A DNA stretch of 20,832 bases, from positions 18,995-39,826 of the forward strand of contig NW_003134354.1 in the NCBI RefSeq assembly GCF_000003605.2. Direction: 5' to 3'. A program made the position numbers and the translations under genes. Each line of letters begins with the position of its first letter. Positions within the stretch are counted from its first letter, which is position 1. Source of the DNA: Saccoglossus kowalevskii (taxonomy: Eukaryota > Hemichordata > Enteropneusta > Harrimaniidae). The notes under the pieces were generated by a model that was not told the DNA's origin, made no database searches, and saw only the letters and a list, made by a program, of their open reading frames with translations. This document shows, piece after piece, positions 1-12,800 of this stretch.

Positions 1-704
1 ACATACAACAATCATTGCGTTATTTTGCAAGTCCAAGTGATAAATCACGCAATTTGCAGCAGAATGATGTGAATGACAGTGGTTCTCGTTCTGTAAATGA
101 ATCAGTGTCGCCAATAATAATACTGTGTAGTTTAATATGTATTCGTAAATCCTAAATTCTGGGGTTCAACAATGTTGTACTTGACTACTAAATTTTCCAG
201 TTGACCATTAATAATTTTAGCTTATTTGCCAATAATCAATATGTTACAATCAATATGCATTGTTGTAAACCACTTTTTTCTTACCGTGTGCCTATACCAG
301 TAGTTGAGATTTTGTTGTGAGTAAAAAAAGTTGAATTTCAGTTTGTTTGTTTTTAATTCAACACTGGTACGATGTTTGGCGATCAACAGAAATGTAATGT
401 GGTGCAACATGCTTTTGTTCAAATTCGCTTTGCATAAAGTTATAGCACAAATTTAAATGTTTTTTTCAAACAATGAATTAAGAGGATTAACAATTATCTC
501 TTTAAAATGAATTGCATATTCCAACTAATGGATACCGCAAATTAATTTTACGGCATTGTAATCACATTGTGCAATGTTTGAGCATAAGGTTTCTTCTATT
601 TTCCAGTTATTCTTTAGGCAATATAACATCCATACTGATTAATTTAAGAGCAATGGAATATCCTGTCTGAATGATAAATTACATCATGTTCTTTTTTTCT
701 ACAG
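1..704. other. Intronic sequence upstream of the first in-window exon
   Basis: AT-rich sequence with no open frame resembling the FERM N-terminus. The last bases (T-rich run then ACAG at 701-704) form the acceptor of exon 705-874. The upstream coding exon, which should carry the initiator and about 60 residues of FERM lobe F1, is outside the window. No promoter or other feature was recognised. Confidence 0.6.
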
Positions 705-874
705 CTTGAATATTTTGGTCTTCTATATACCAATAAAAATTACAAACGGCGATGGGTTGACTTGGAAAAACCATTGAAAAAACAGCTGGACAAGAATGCC
801 AATGATCCTATGTTGACGTTTGGTATTATGCTATATATATCTAATGTTCAGAATTTACAACAAGAAATAACAAG
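705..874 (+). CDS. Exon A: FERM lobe F1 end to F2 start
   Basis: Residues 1-57, opening in phase 0 with LEYFGLLY and containing [16 protein letters not shown], a stretch highly conserved in PTPN14/21. It ends LQQEITR with the Arg codon split (AG|G, phase 2). The acceptor is a T-rich tract plus ACAG and the donor is GTATGT. It encodes the last part of the ubiquitin-like F1 lobe and the link into the helical F2 lobe. The human protein has YFGLWY at the same place. Confidence 0.95.
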
Positions 875-3800
875 GTATGTTAGACTATTTTATCCAGGTT
901 AAAATGCTAAACGATAATTCCATAGTAATTGTACATTTAACATTCATTTTGGGGGCACCTTAATTTTAAGGTATTTGTGTTCAACAAGCTCTGGATCGCG
1001 CTTTAAGTTACCATGATGCCATTATTATAATATAAGAGGATGGTCACACAGTCCTGTCCTGTTGACCCAAACGTGGAATATGGATTATGTGGCAAAATAC
1101 ACTGTACATACACTAAAAAAAAGGTTCTGGCTAGTGACATCCAAAATTGGAAATGTCACCTGATGCATAAATATTTTAATTAAATATAAACAAATTTTCT
1201 GCACTGGTATTACGGACATGCTTGTTCATTCAAACATCACACACACATATATATGTCCATTGGTTTATTGATCTGATTCAAGATGGCTGAACGGCAGCCA
1301 TTTTCATGTTAAAAAGTCATCAAAATCAAATATTTCTGCCATTCTGGAACCAGATTTTGGTCGTGTATGAACGAATTGGACATTAGACATTGGACATTAG
1401 ACATTGGACATTATGAAATCTTGATGCACATTATTTGTTTTCCAGACCAGATTCAAAATGGCTGACTTGTGTTCATTTTCTTTTAATAAATGTGGCTCTG
1501 GTTTTAAGTTGTGGTTCAAAATCATGATTTTCTGAGTCAAGGTCACTGGGTGCTAACAATTATATTTGCAACTTGAATGCTGGGTCAAACAACAGTCATT
1601 CTAACCGCATTGTGAGACTGAGTACAGCTCGCTGACTTTTCTTGTATCTTTCATGAATTTATGTTTTGACCTCAGTGTGTCCGTGCGTGCGTGCATCTGT
1701 GCGTGCGTGCGGATCTGTATCTTAAAAATGCCTGGACCAATCACAATCAAACTTCACATATACATCATACATGATATTATACATATGCACGTCAATTTGT
1801 TTCACGATCTGATTCAAGATGGCCGAATGGCGGCCATTTTTGTGCTAAAAATCATCAAAATCAAGCATTTCTCTGCTGTTTACAGATGGATTTTGTTCAA
1901 ACTCGTTATATACATTAGACATTATAGGACCTTGATGCACATCATTTTGTTTTACGATCTGATTCAAGATAGCCGAATGACGGCCATTTTTGTGCTAAGA
2001 AATCCTAAAAATCAACCATTTCTCGGCTGTTTACAGATGGATTTTGTTCAAACTTGGTATATACATTAGACATTATGGGACCTTGATGCAAATAATTTTG
2101 TTTTTCAGATAAGATTCAAAATGGCCGACTGGCGGCCATTTTGTATTAATGAATGTGGTTCTCGTGCCATATCTCTGACTTGCTTTCACTGATTATTATC
2201 AAATTTTAAATATTCATTATACATCATGTCATAGATAGACAGATATTTTGGTTTGACGATCCTATTCAAAATGGCCAAATGGTGGCCTTTTTTGTACTAC
2301 CGTAAAATCTGTATTAGAAGCCGCATCCCTAATAGAAGTCGCATCCATACTATTTGAATAATTGAGAACTAAAAATTCATCATTTCTCATATGTGTAGAT
2401 GCTCTAATAGAAGCCGCATCCCCTCTGTTGCATTGTACCATTTTAATAGAAGCCGCGGCTTCTAATACAGATTTTACAGTAATCATCAAATATCAAGCAT
2501 TTATGGCATTTATGGATGGATTTCGTTCAAACTTGGTACATATAAATTAGACATTACAGGTTCCTGATGCATTGGTTGTCATTTTTGTGCTAAAAAAATC
2601 ATCAAATATCAAGCATTTATGGGTGGATTTCGTTCAAACTTGGTACATACATTAGACATTTCGAGTTCCAGATGCTCGTCATTTTATTTTTCAGATTGGA
2701 TTCAAAATGGCTGACCGGTGGCCATTTTGTTTTAATGATTGGGATTCTAGAGCCATATCTCTTAAATGCTTTGACTTGTTATATTTAAATTTTATAAATT
2801 CGTTATACATCATGTTATATATATACATGTATTCAAAATGCCTGATTTTGAATGCTGTTCCAGAGCAATATCTCTCAATATGGACAAGTACTTGTTTGAC
2901 GATCAGATACAAATGTCAATCATTTTAATGTTAAAAAATCATATTCCTGACATGGTTATATTCCAGCTATATTACTATAAACAAAACTATATATCTTAAA
3001 TTTGATACTAACGGGGACTGTGCCATGCATGGCTTGTTAAATCATGTATTACATGTATATGTATTCTTTATACATATATCTTGAGGAGGTTTGGCACAAA
3101 GTTGAAGATTATTTGTCATCTTCTCCATGATTTCTAATTATGGATTTATGTCATTGAGATACTGAAATTGACAAGATTAAGTTGGAGTCAACAGCTAATT
3201 TACATAAATCTTACATAAAGAGTAGTCTGAAAAAAATTTTCTTTCCGACAACTGTATAGTAACTCATTTGCTTCAAAAGACTACAGTAAATATATAGGCA
3301 TAATACATTTGGGACAAGTTAGTTTAAAACTTTCATTGTGTTAATCGATATGCATTTGCAATTTAAGTGAGATAATGGAATGACTCATTCATTAGGTAAG
3401 GCATCCATAGTTTTACTGTGTTTTAGTATAAAAGTAGGTGTTTATTTTGTTATTCTGCTGTCTAAAAGTGGGTTAGTTATTTATTAATAAGAGGCTTGGG
3501 TAATTCGTCTTCTATAATGAAATGTGATATTAACTAAAACCAAAAATGCAACTCAAATACAACTCGGACAGATCTAAATCAAAACATAGCAAACAAATTT
3601 GTTATTCCAAACAAGACGGCTACCTTTTCAGGTACATAAAGGACTGTGATTACTAATCACTACTTTCTGTAATGTCAACCAAACAGCTGGTGTGGTCAGA
3701 GTGCCGTATAAATACGCATGCGCACAACACAACAATAACTACTTAGGTCAATTGTTAGAAATTTACAACAGGGTATCTAACCCGTATCTGGTTGAGGCAA

Positions 3801-6800
3801 TGTAAAAATACATAGGGTTGGCAGAATAAGGGTTAATTTAAAACCAACTGAAAATAAGGGTTAATTTAAAACCAACTGAACGAGTATAGAAGATGGTTCT
3901 GTTCCAAAAGTGGTATACCCTTCTACCTATTTTAAGGGTAGAACCATCTATCTGGTTGAGATATAAATTTCATGCAGTGTGACAGTAAACTTGAATATAT
4001 CGAACAGGAACAGAGTTGTGCTTTGAAAAGAATGATGATTTAGTTGAATTTACAGACTACTGTGAAATATTTGTACTCACATATCCATTGTTTAATCAGT
4101 TTGACTCAACTTCAACAGCAATGTACCCTACCCTGTCAACAGTGTTAAATGCACTCCATATGCTTCAGTATTGAAATTCAGATACCGTACTGATGAAACG
4201 AGTCTTGTGTTCCGAACAAATTGAGTTATTGGCCAGTGTTGGCAGTTCTTGCAGTCCTGTTACAAATAGCCTTTTAAAGCGCAGGATGGCATGCAGCAAT
4301 GAAAAACGAGCTGTCGTGTTTAACCATGACGAGTATTAATTTTTTCATACCAACATATGTTGAGCATTATCTGAATGAGTGTGAGGGAATAAATGCACTT
4401 TCACTATTAATGAAACTGTCAAGAGAACCTGATCCGTGCTGTAGATTTCCATGTGTGTTATATTTAGTGCATACATGTATATATCTTTTGAGTACGCTGT
4501 GCTAAGAATGGAATAAATAAATGAGAAATAGCATGCCTTGATTTGTGGCTTATTTTATTTGTGATGTGTTTGTGGTTTTGTTGCTCTGTATTGTATAGCA
4601 CACTACTAGTTTAACCTTGGATATGATTCAGTACTGATGGTATGTTGGGGTTTTGATACCATGGTGATGCTAAGAATGGATGAAAAGAACTTTTGGGGAG
4701 GGGGAAGGAGGTCAATGTCCCCAAAACCATCCAACCAGTTGACTTCTTTGTTATTCCCCCCATATTGGAATTTTCACAATTCAGTAATCTTATGCATAAG
4801 AAGGACTAACATTTGAAAGCTTCAGTGGTTTTGCTTTATGACATTCCTGTTTTTCTTTCGTTTCCATTACCAACAATATGTGAGCTTTTGTAGATGAGAG
4901 ATACAGAATGATAGTTGTTTACCTTAGATACTGTGTGTTAAGTAGCCACCCCTTTCACTGCTCAATTAACAGGGCACTGATGAATGTTAACAAAATTCTG
5001 TTCACTGGGTCAGCTTACAATTGACAAGGTGAATTTTTGGAATGTTCAAGGCCCTACCATGTATGGGTTTGATGAAAGATAAAATGCATGCCAAGTTTCA
5101 ATGAAGCATGTTAAAAAAAAAAAACCAGTATAGTGCGGTGCAGTGAAATTTGGTTTAGTACCTGTATATATTCATATCATACTAGTTGAGTGTCTGTTTA
5201 ATACATCTTGTGTATGACATCAAACAAACAAAATTGTGGTGATCCGAGTTTAAGGTTACTCAAATTATAGGTTGGTAGATTTTCCTTGTTTCATATCCTT
5301 TTCTGGTCCCATACTATCATCAGGTTATAGGAAAACATTCTATCGCGAGACGACATTTTAAATCAATTACAAATTTTGTCAGGATTAATAGCGCAATTCT
5401 GATGATTTTAGCTCAAATCTTGCTACATTCGGAAAACAAGACTTAGGGGGTCAGCTGCTTAAATCTATTTGTACGTGTAGGTAGATTCAGTTATCAAAAC
5501 CACACAATTTGTTTTGTTTGCTCGTAGATTTCATTTTGGCTTTGTTTGCGCTCACATAATTCAGCACATTACAGTAATGTATCTGATTCTATTTGTAACA
5601 TCTGTGGAGTTCCCAAACGCTGTTTGTATATGTATATTGTATGCTTTATATCACTGTTTACATATACATTGTATCAGTTTTTCACTATTCTATCCATAGT
5701 AAGCTATGTTTTATTATATTTGTTACTATTACAATTATACTCCTATTATCAAATCATCTGTTGTCAAATTGTGAGTTCTGTTATTGCTGTATCAAGTACA
5801 TGTAGTAGTTTTGTCACACATATTAATGTACTGTCTTGTTTGTTTTAAATATACACATTTTGCTTGGTTCAATTTATTGTCTTCAATGAGTACACTTTGA
5901 ATTACAGCTTTATTTTATTAGGTTGAATTGTCGATTTACGTTCTATGTTATTTCCAGCGTCCTTAAAGTTGCAGGTCAAACCTTTAATGTTGCTACTTAT
6001 ATGCTATTTATATAAAATAATTGCTTTGTTTTCATGAGTATTGTATTTCCACTGTTGTGTGATGACACATTTGTTCCAACAAATGAAGCTAATATTTGCA
6101 TCATCTTACCAGATTCTATTAATAACATCTGTCCAAATATTCTTGTGTAATTAACAGTATAAGATTGATTAAGTTCAGGGTTTGCATTAACCCCATATTC
6201 TGCTTTCCCGACCCCCTAATATTCGAGAGCCCAGCCCCCTCTCATTTTAGCCTTAAGAAAGGGTCTTGATTGTAATAAAGATGCTCAAAATATATATAAT
6301 TCCTTTTTATTTATACAAACACAATCCCTGATGTGGCTTTTATAAATTTGACTTGCAGGTACCTGTATTTTCTACAGCTGAGGACAGACATAATTGAAGG
6401 CATTCTACCATGCAGTCCAGAGCAGGCTGTCCTGCTGGCCAGTTATGCAGTCCAAGGTAGTTTACTCAAGTTAATGTCACGTGTGTATTTTGTAGTGTTG
6501 ATGGTTTTAATCTTCAAGAACTGAGGAATCCCATCATAAGAGGGAATCAAATCCTCTATATCTAACCTTAGGGCACTGACTGAGTATCAGTTCACATTCC
6601 ACAAATATTAAGGGATCATCGTGTTTGTTCACATTATTGGTATACTTTGTTTTTCTCACATTTTAATTCCTTATGCAACAGAGAAGTTTATACACATGAG
6701 TAAATCAAAAGTGGTTAAATATCTCCATTAGTCCTTGACTTGCTAGAAATAAAAATAGATAAATGAATTAAATTAAAAAAAAATTGTAAAATGATATTGT

Positions 6801-9800
6801 ATATTAAAGTCAATTTCTACCTTATTATTGTAATCAGGAGTGTGTTTGCAAGCTAGTAGGGATAACTCCTTCATGCTAATTAATTTGTGGATACTGTCAT
6901 TGTACTTAGTGTCGTTTTAGACATTTGTTTTCAAAGTGTCAGTATAATTAAACAATTTTTCTGTGGAATGCAAGTCTCTACGACACCCCTCTAACCACCC
7001 ACTGTGAGGAAATTTCTCGTTCATGACTAACAGGCTAAGTAATACTATGACCCCTAATATGTCAGCTCGTCTGGATTCAATTTCATAGTACATTCCCCTG
7101 TCCTAAGTACATTACAGAAGAGTCACTGAGAGCATTGTTATCATGATGAGAGAGACTGTGTATATCCCTCTTGTTAAAATTGCTTTAAGTGTATTGTGGG
7201 TTTACAGTTTCAGGATGAAGTCTCTTGAAATAGCAAAATAACTGAACTCTTTGAACACTAATTATTCATCAACAATGATAAAAGAGAAGTTGTAGAGATT
7301 ACGATGAGATGAATACATGTAGATAGTCCTAGTCTATGAAATTCAGAAATTATCAATTATTATTTATTGTGAACCTTTTTTTTATTTCACATGTATATAT
7401 GTGATGTAGAAGCTATCCTGAATTTTGGGACTTTGGGAATTTGGGTTGAAATGAAAACTATATACCTGGAATTTGTCAAAAAATTTGATTTGTCTAGTAC
7501 AGACGCAGGTATCGTTACTGTATTGCCATTATTGCTCACATTAATTTTTTTTTACATTCTAGCTGAGTTTGGAGACCATGACCCTTACACTCACACTGTA
7601 GAGTTTCTGAAAGATTTTGTTCTACTTCCCAAGGTAAGCACAAACAAATTAGTTCTGCTATGGTTGCCTCTAGGGTTGATTGTTAGCCTACCTATCAGGA
7701 CCATGTAATATTGTGAAGCATTTAATAGCCAATGGCAATAGTTGACATTATGTAAATAATAAACAATAATGCACACCAACATTCCTGTCGGGATTTAGCT
7801 TAGTGATGTGTTGAGTGGATTGAACTTGTTGAGTAATATAAGTAGTGATTGAAAAGTTGTAGATAAAACACAACAGAGGTTTACACTGCAAACTTCACAT
7901 CTATTGCAGTTTAGAGGACGTTCTCTTGTATTACTGCATGTCAAATATCATTATTTGCGAATCACAAGCGTAAATAAGTGTGTCTGTGTTTTGACAATTT
8001 TGAAGGATCCAGTATACAATAATAAAATATTTTTGTATGTGCATTTCTAATTGAGCAAATGCCGACATTGTAATAGTAATATTTTTTTTTTTTTTTATTC
8101 ACTAGAATTTAACAAGTGACCTGGAGTCATTGGCTGAGCTAACACAAGAAGTAGCCAATCAGCATCGGAACCACCAGGGTGTGCCACCTGATGTTGCAGA
8201 ACAACTCTATATAACAGAATCCTCTCAGTTAGAAGGCTATGGTCAAGAAAGCTATCCTGCAAAGGTCAGTAGATCAATTCAACAGCATTCAGTGATTCAA
8301 ATGTTGTAACATGCTATGCTCTATCCGATAATGGTAGTTTAGAAATACTTTATTGAAAATCAATTATTATTAATAGTAAATGGAAAAGAGCTAATAGCTG
8401 CTACTCTGAAATGCCAGGCATGAAAGTTCCTCAGCCAAAAACAGTATAAGGTGAAAAAATAAATTAGTCAAAAATTTAAAATAATTTGTTTTCACCCCAA
8501 ACATACCATGTAATGTCGCTTTTCTCTTCTACATTTGTACTAAGTTGTTATGTTGTGAATCAAGCAGACCTTTCTGACAGTTCTCGTTCTACTAATTAGT
8601 TAATGTGTTTTGTTTTCTTTCGCCCTTAAATGGACATCTGTATAACAAAAAAAAGTATTGTACTAAATGAGAAATCATATTCAAGTAAAATTAAAAACAT
8701 TCCAAGTTGGAGCCCCCCCCCCCCCCCCCTTCATGCCACTAAAAGGAGGAAGCCATGCAAGTACCATGCATTAATCTTCATTAGTAAACATGTCTCAAAC
8801 CTTTTTTTTTGCAAAAGTTTTTATTTTTCTTCCTTTTTTTGCCATATTTTATTCCCACAATGAGTTCTGTAAATTTAACAGTGAGCAAATAAATAAATAT
8901 ATACAACTGTGGGCCGATGACAGGCTGTAAAATTTAAATAGTGTACAAGAATTTGAACTTGCTCTATATCCTTGTTAAGAAATCAAGTTGTTTACTGTAC
9001 TATTGGTACAATGTAATAATATTTGTTGGCCAAGATTTGTTTAAATTATTTTAGTGGAAGTTTAATTTAGATAAGAAATTAGAACCAAAAGCATTTTTCT
9101 AAACTATGTCACAGTTTCACTACCATGTCCGAATGTTCAGTAATGTCCTCTGGTGAAATCAACATGTATATAAATGGGAAATAATGAGGAACCTACTTGT
9201 AATAAATGACCAATAGTAGACAGCAACTATTGAAGCTTAATTTTTTCATTAAAATAATTATTTTGTAACATTCCCCAAATTAAAAACAAATTTTTGCAGC
9301 GAGTCTGTCCTTTGTGTTCTATTTTCAGTATCACAAACATTTATTGGTGTACACCCCCCCCCCCCTCCCCAAAACCTCAATCAGTGAACAGATCTTGAAA
9401 ATAGCAGTCTGTATTGGTCATTGGTTTGAATCAACTTTATTTTTTGTAACACAGATGGCAAGGCTGAAATAGTTATACTATGTTTTTTTCCTTAGGATGA
9501 ATCTGGGAACGATCTGTTGCTGGGTGCTTCCTTTCTTGGGATATGTGTGAAACACCTGAACGGCCAACCCTCTGTTTATTTTAAGTGAGTCTATTGACAA
9601 TTGCTTACTGGAATGTCAACTATGAGTATGTGACTGCTTTCAGAATGTCATTGTTGTCTCCCATTGAACTAGGCCAGACAAGATTGAAATTCAAGGTCAC
9701 ATTGTAGTATGTTATTTTCAAGACATTACCAATGTTAACTTGTTTGAGTTTCTGAATTTCTGATTGTTATGTATTTGGAGGTACATGCACAGTCATTTAT

Positions 9801-12800
9801 AGTTCATACTGAAATACCATTGGTGACTATAACTTAGTTATTGAGATATGCCATACACATTCATGTGTTTTATGGTGCTTCACAATAAGTAGGCCGGTAT
9901 GTGAAGTCTGGTATGGAAATAATGAACACCTTGACAGTTGGTTATTTCATTTTATATTGATCACATTAAATTGGTCAGTGATCCCGATTTTTAATGTTCA
10001 TATAAATTACATCATCCATATGTACCGGTAGAATAATTTTTTTAGATGGGCAGTGCTTGATGCTTTTATACTGTGCAAGCCAAGAAATTAGTCTAGGTAC
10101 ATGTACATGTATACTGTGACCATCATAAAAACAGAAATAAAACTGAAAAAATACTAATGTGGAAGTGAAACAATTTTTTAAATGTTTTGTTTCAATTGTC
10201 ACTGCAAAATAACCACAGTGTATGTTACAAATACATACAACAAGTATAACATTGCCATGCGCAAGCTGTTTGATACATTGATACATCATAATATAGTTGG
10301 TATTCATCATTTTTACACTCAGAATGTACTTGCTTTAAAACCACTGTACATGTATATCCCTGGTACAGTAATATAAAAAAATGTATTAGAATTAAGGCTG
10401 TTCTTATAATTTTTCAACAGTAATGATCAGCTTGAATAACAAATTGTTTACCGTATTTTTTTTTTACATGTAGTTGTACATGTGATCATATAAATGACAT
10501 AATAGAAGTCGCACCCATTCTTTTTGAATAATTGAGAACCCAAAATTCATCATTTCTCATATTTGTAAAAGTTCTAATAGAAGCTGCATCCCTTCTGTTG
10601 CATTGTACCATTTTAATAGAAGCCGCGGTTTTTAATACAGATTTTACAGTATTCTAATGATTCAGCATTAGATAAATGCAACTGTGCGTTTTTACTTGCT
10701 TCTATTGTAGATACGCTTATAATATTTCAGATATGGTAAATAAGCTAAGTACCACTCTGCTTACAGATTTACATGTAATCAATTACAGATGGAATGACAT
10801 TAGGCAAGTAGTACATAATAGGCGATTATTTGGTATTGAAAGTATACGCACACAGGATACCATACAGTTTCAAATGGAGGACGCTGAGACTGCCAAATAC
10901 GTCTGTCGTATGTTTATGACTAAGCTGAAATTCTACAGGCTTAGTATGGCAGCTCTGAGGTGAGTGAGTCATAACTATGTAGTTTTGAAAAGAGGGTGTA
11001 AGCTTTTGTATTTTACAGTACAAATCAGTGTGTTGAGTTGAATACCTAGTGACAGGAGCCATGATATATTCATGGTGACTGTGGGAAGATTGAGTGTTAC
11101 ATTGGCAGTTATAACATCATGTATATTGGTTGCTACATGTAGAAGGGGCTCTCATGTTGACAGGTTTACTTCTAAGTCTATTACATTTGAATATCTTCTG
11201 AAAAGGTCATTGCCCTTCTTACTCAGAATACTATTCCAAGAGTTGAATTTCCTTAAGTGTAAAGTGTATACGTGTAATCAAGGACATCCATATAATTGTT
11301 ATAATGTTGTTTTCAGGGGTGGTAAGGAGGCATCACTCGATGGTGGTCGGATAATCTCCAAAAACACCGCACCATTACCATTACAAAGGAAACCTACATT
11401 GACTAGAAGGTCAGCTGACAGAGCACATGACAATATAATATTTACCCCTACTACTAGAACCAACAGTGTACAAGGTGGGTGTTAACATTTTCGAGGAATC
11501 TACCTTTTTTCTGTAACCCTGCATGTTCTTCAACTTGTCCAACAACGACCAGGGTTGTGCAACTCTCTGGCAATACACATATTGTTTTTGATATCATTTA
11601 AATTGTTGCAGTTGATTAGTTTATATTGGTTGAAATAATTTACAGGATTGTCAAGATTGTTGTGTGTTTATTTGTTCACCTTTAATTCTCATAGCCGCTG
11701 TGCTTACATCAATTTCTACTCCTTCCTCTGTAATCTTACAACCATTGTTTGCTTGCCATAGTATTGCTGCATGAGTATTTTTTAAATTATCATCTCACCA
11801 TGAGTGTGTTCACTCTTCACAGACAAACTACCGACACACATGCAACCTACTGAGCGTGACTTCGTACATTCGCAACTCAGTTTAGACAGACGAAGTACTG
11901 AGCAGAACTACAGCAATGGTGGATTTGCAATTACTGACAACAATGGTAGTGTGTATAGCTCACCGAGTGTGACTTCTTTGAATCAAGGCATTAATATGCA
12001 CGTCTCGCCAGCATCGTCAGTTCCCAGTGTTGCTAGCAATGAGTTATCGAGACAGGATGTGTCTGCAGCTTTGCCGCAATACAGGCCGTCGCCTGATTAC
12101 AGTGAGGCATTAGTACGTGCACATAATAGACTGAATACAATCGGTGATCAGAGTCAAAGTCTTAATAATTTAGGAAGAGCACACGCATATAGTCAACCAG
12201 AGACAATGGTGTACAGTCAACCTGAAATAAGACAGGGACAATATGCTCACATGAGTCCATACGGAACTCATTTAAATTTAAATATGGGCTCACCCGCGTA
12301 CAGTCATAGTTATGTTGATACTTCGACAGAATCTCTTCCAGTGATACCGATGTCTCTGCGGAATAACATCCCACACACGTACAGTACTCCTGAACTGGCC
12401 ACTCAGCATATGCCATCAACGCATGATTTCATTACCTCAGAAATGCTCCTTAATAAGTACAAACCCCCACCACCGTATCCAAGGAACAGCACAAGTACTC
12501 CTGATTTGCCACGGCAGATGTTACAACAACAGGAGATTAGTAGTAGTAGTCCTGATTTAGTCAGTCGGAGAGTGCTGGGTCAAATGGCAACCATGCAGAA
12601 CTCTTACCCGGTGCCTAGTACGTCAATGACGATTAGCGTCAGTTCACCGTCAGATACCTCACAGCATTCCTTACATGCTCTGCATAGTATGAACTTGAAC
12701 TCAGAGCAGTATTTAGACTCGTATGGACAATATCCAAGCGGAAGTGAACACACAACAATACACATCAGTCGCGATGTGCAGACTGATATCACTCATGAGG

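Larger units (their letters stand above)
1262..2935. repeat. Degenerate ~150-bp tandem repeat array in intron 1
   Basis: A recurring unit begins near GATTCAAGATGGCCGAATGG and runs through a GCGGCCATTTTTGTGCTAAA-like segment, a CATCAAAATCAAGCATTT-like segment, then GATGGATTTTGTTCAAACT and ACATTAGACATTA. Unit starts are seen near 1274, 1450, 1811, 1961, 2113, 2262 and 2697, with a degraded one near 2900. Between 1811 and 2262 the spacing is 150, 152 and about 149 bases. Each unit contains ATGGCC and GGCCAT in inverted orientation a few bases apart, a short hairpin. The copy at 2262 is split by a TIR element (2300-2479). Degeneracy suggests an old array. The open frame across 1653-2069 is a by-product. 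Confidence 0.8.
875..6358 (+). other. Intron 1 (5.5 kb), repeat-bearing
   Basis: Phase-2 intron from GTATGT to TTGCAG. It holds the degenerate ~150-bp repeat array (about 1262-2935), a nested 180-bp TIR element, and a 28-bp tandem duplication beside a hairpin (about 3785-3960). From about 4000 to 6358 I see only AT-rich sequence with short T runs and no exon-like open frame. The apparent reading frames in 1653-2069 and 2262-2928 are translations of the repeat array, not genes. Confidence 0.85.
8265..9495 (+). other. Intron 4
   Basis: Phase-0 intron of 1231 bases ending TTCCTTAG. It contains a 17-base C run (8713-8729) and a second C-rich tract at 9354-9370. Otherwise AT-rich with nothing recognised. 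Confidence 0.85.

Noticed and set aside
1653-2069. 138-codon open frame on + strand
   Set aside because: It lies in the ~150-bp repeat array; the protein contains the same phrase twice (DLIQD.RM.AIFVL), which is the repeat translated, and there are no coding signals.
2262-2928. Several 60-75 codon frames on both strands
   Set aside because: All come from the repeat array and the nested MITE; the inverted repeats make matching frames on the two strands.
4691-4726. TTTTGGGG / CCCCAAAA inverted repeat
   Set aside because: Short, low-complexity stem in an intron; expected now and then by chance and not tied to any other structure.
5514-5848. Hydrophobic open frames of 61 and 100 codons, looking like a membrane protein
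   Set aside because: T-rich intron sequence gives Phe/Leu/Ile/Tyr codons; no family similarity or splice support.
7391-7562. Open frame continuing upstream of exon C with a hydrophobic segment
   Set aside because: It is the polypyrimidine tract and intron before the acceptor at 7561-7562; the family match begins only at 7563.
9975-10310. 111-codon frame on the - strand
   Set aside because: Within intron 5, overlapped by a + strand frame, no recognisable domain, composition typical of AT-rich non-coding DNA.
11072-11316. Possible extended exon G or a separate signal-peptide-bearing ORF starting [17 protein letters not shown]
   Set aside because: Joining here would add residues with no counterpart in the family, and the TTTTCAG acceptor at 11316 is good. 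The signal-peptide look is a chance hydrophobic stretch.
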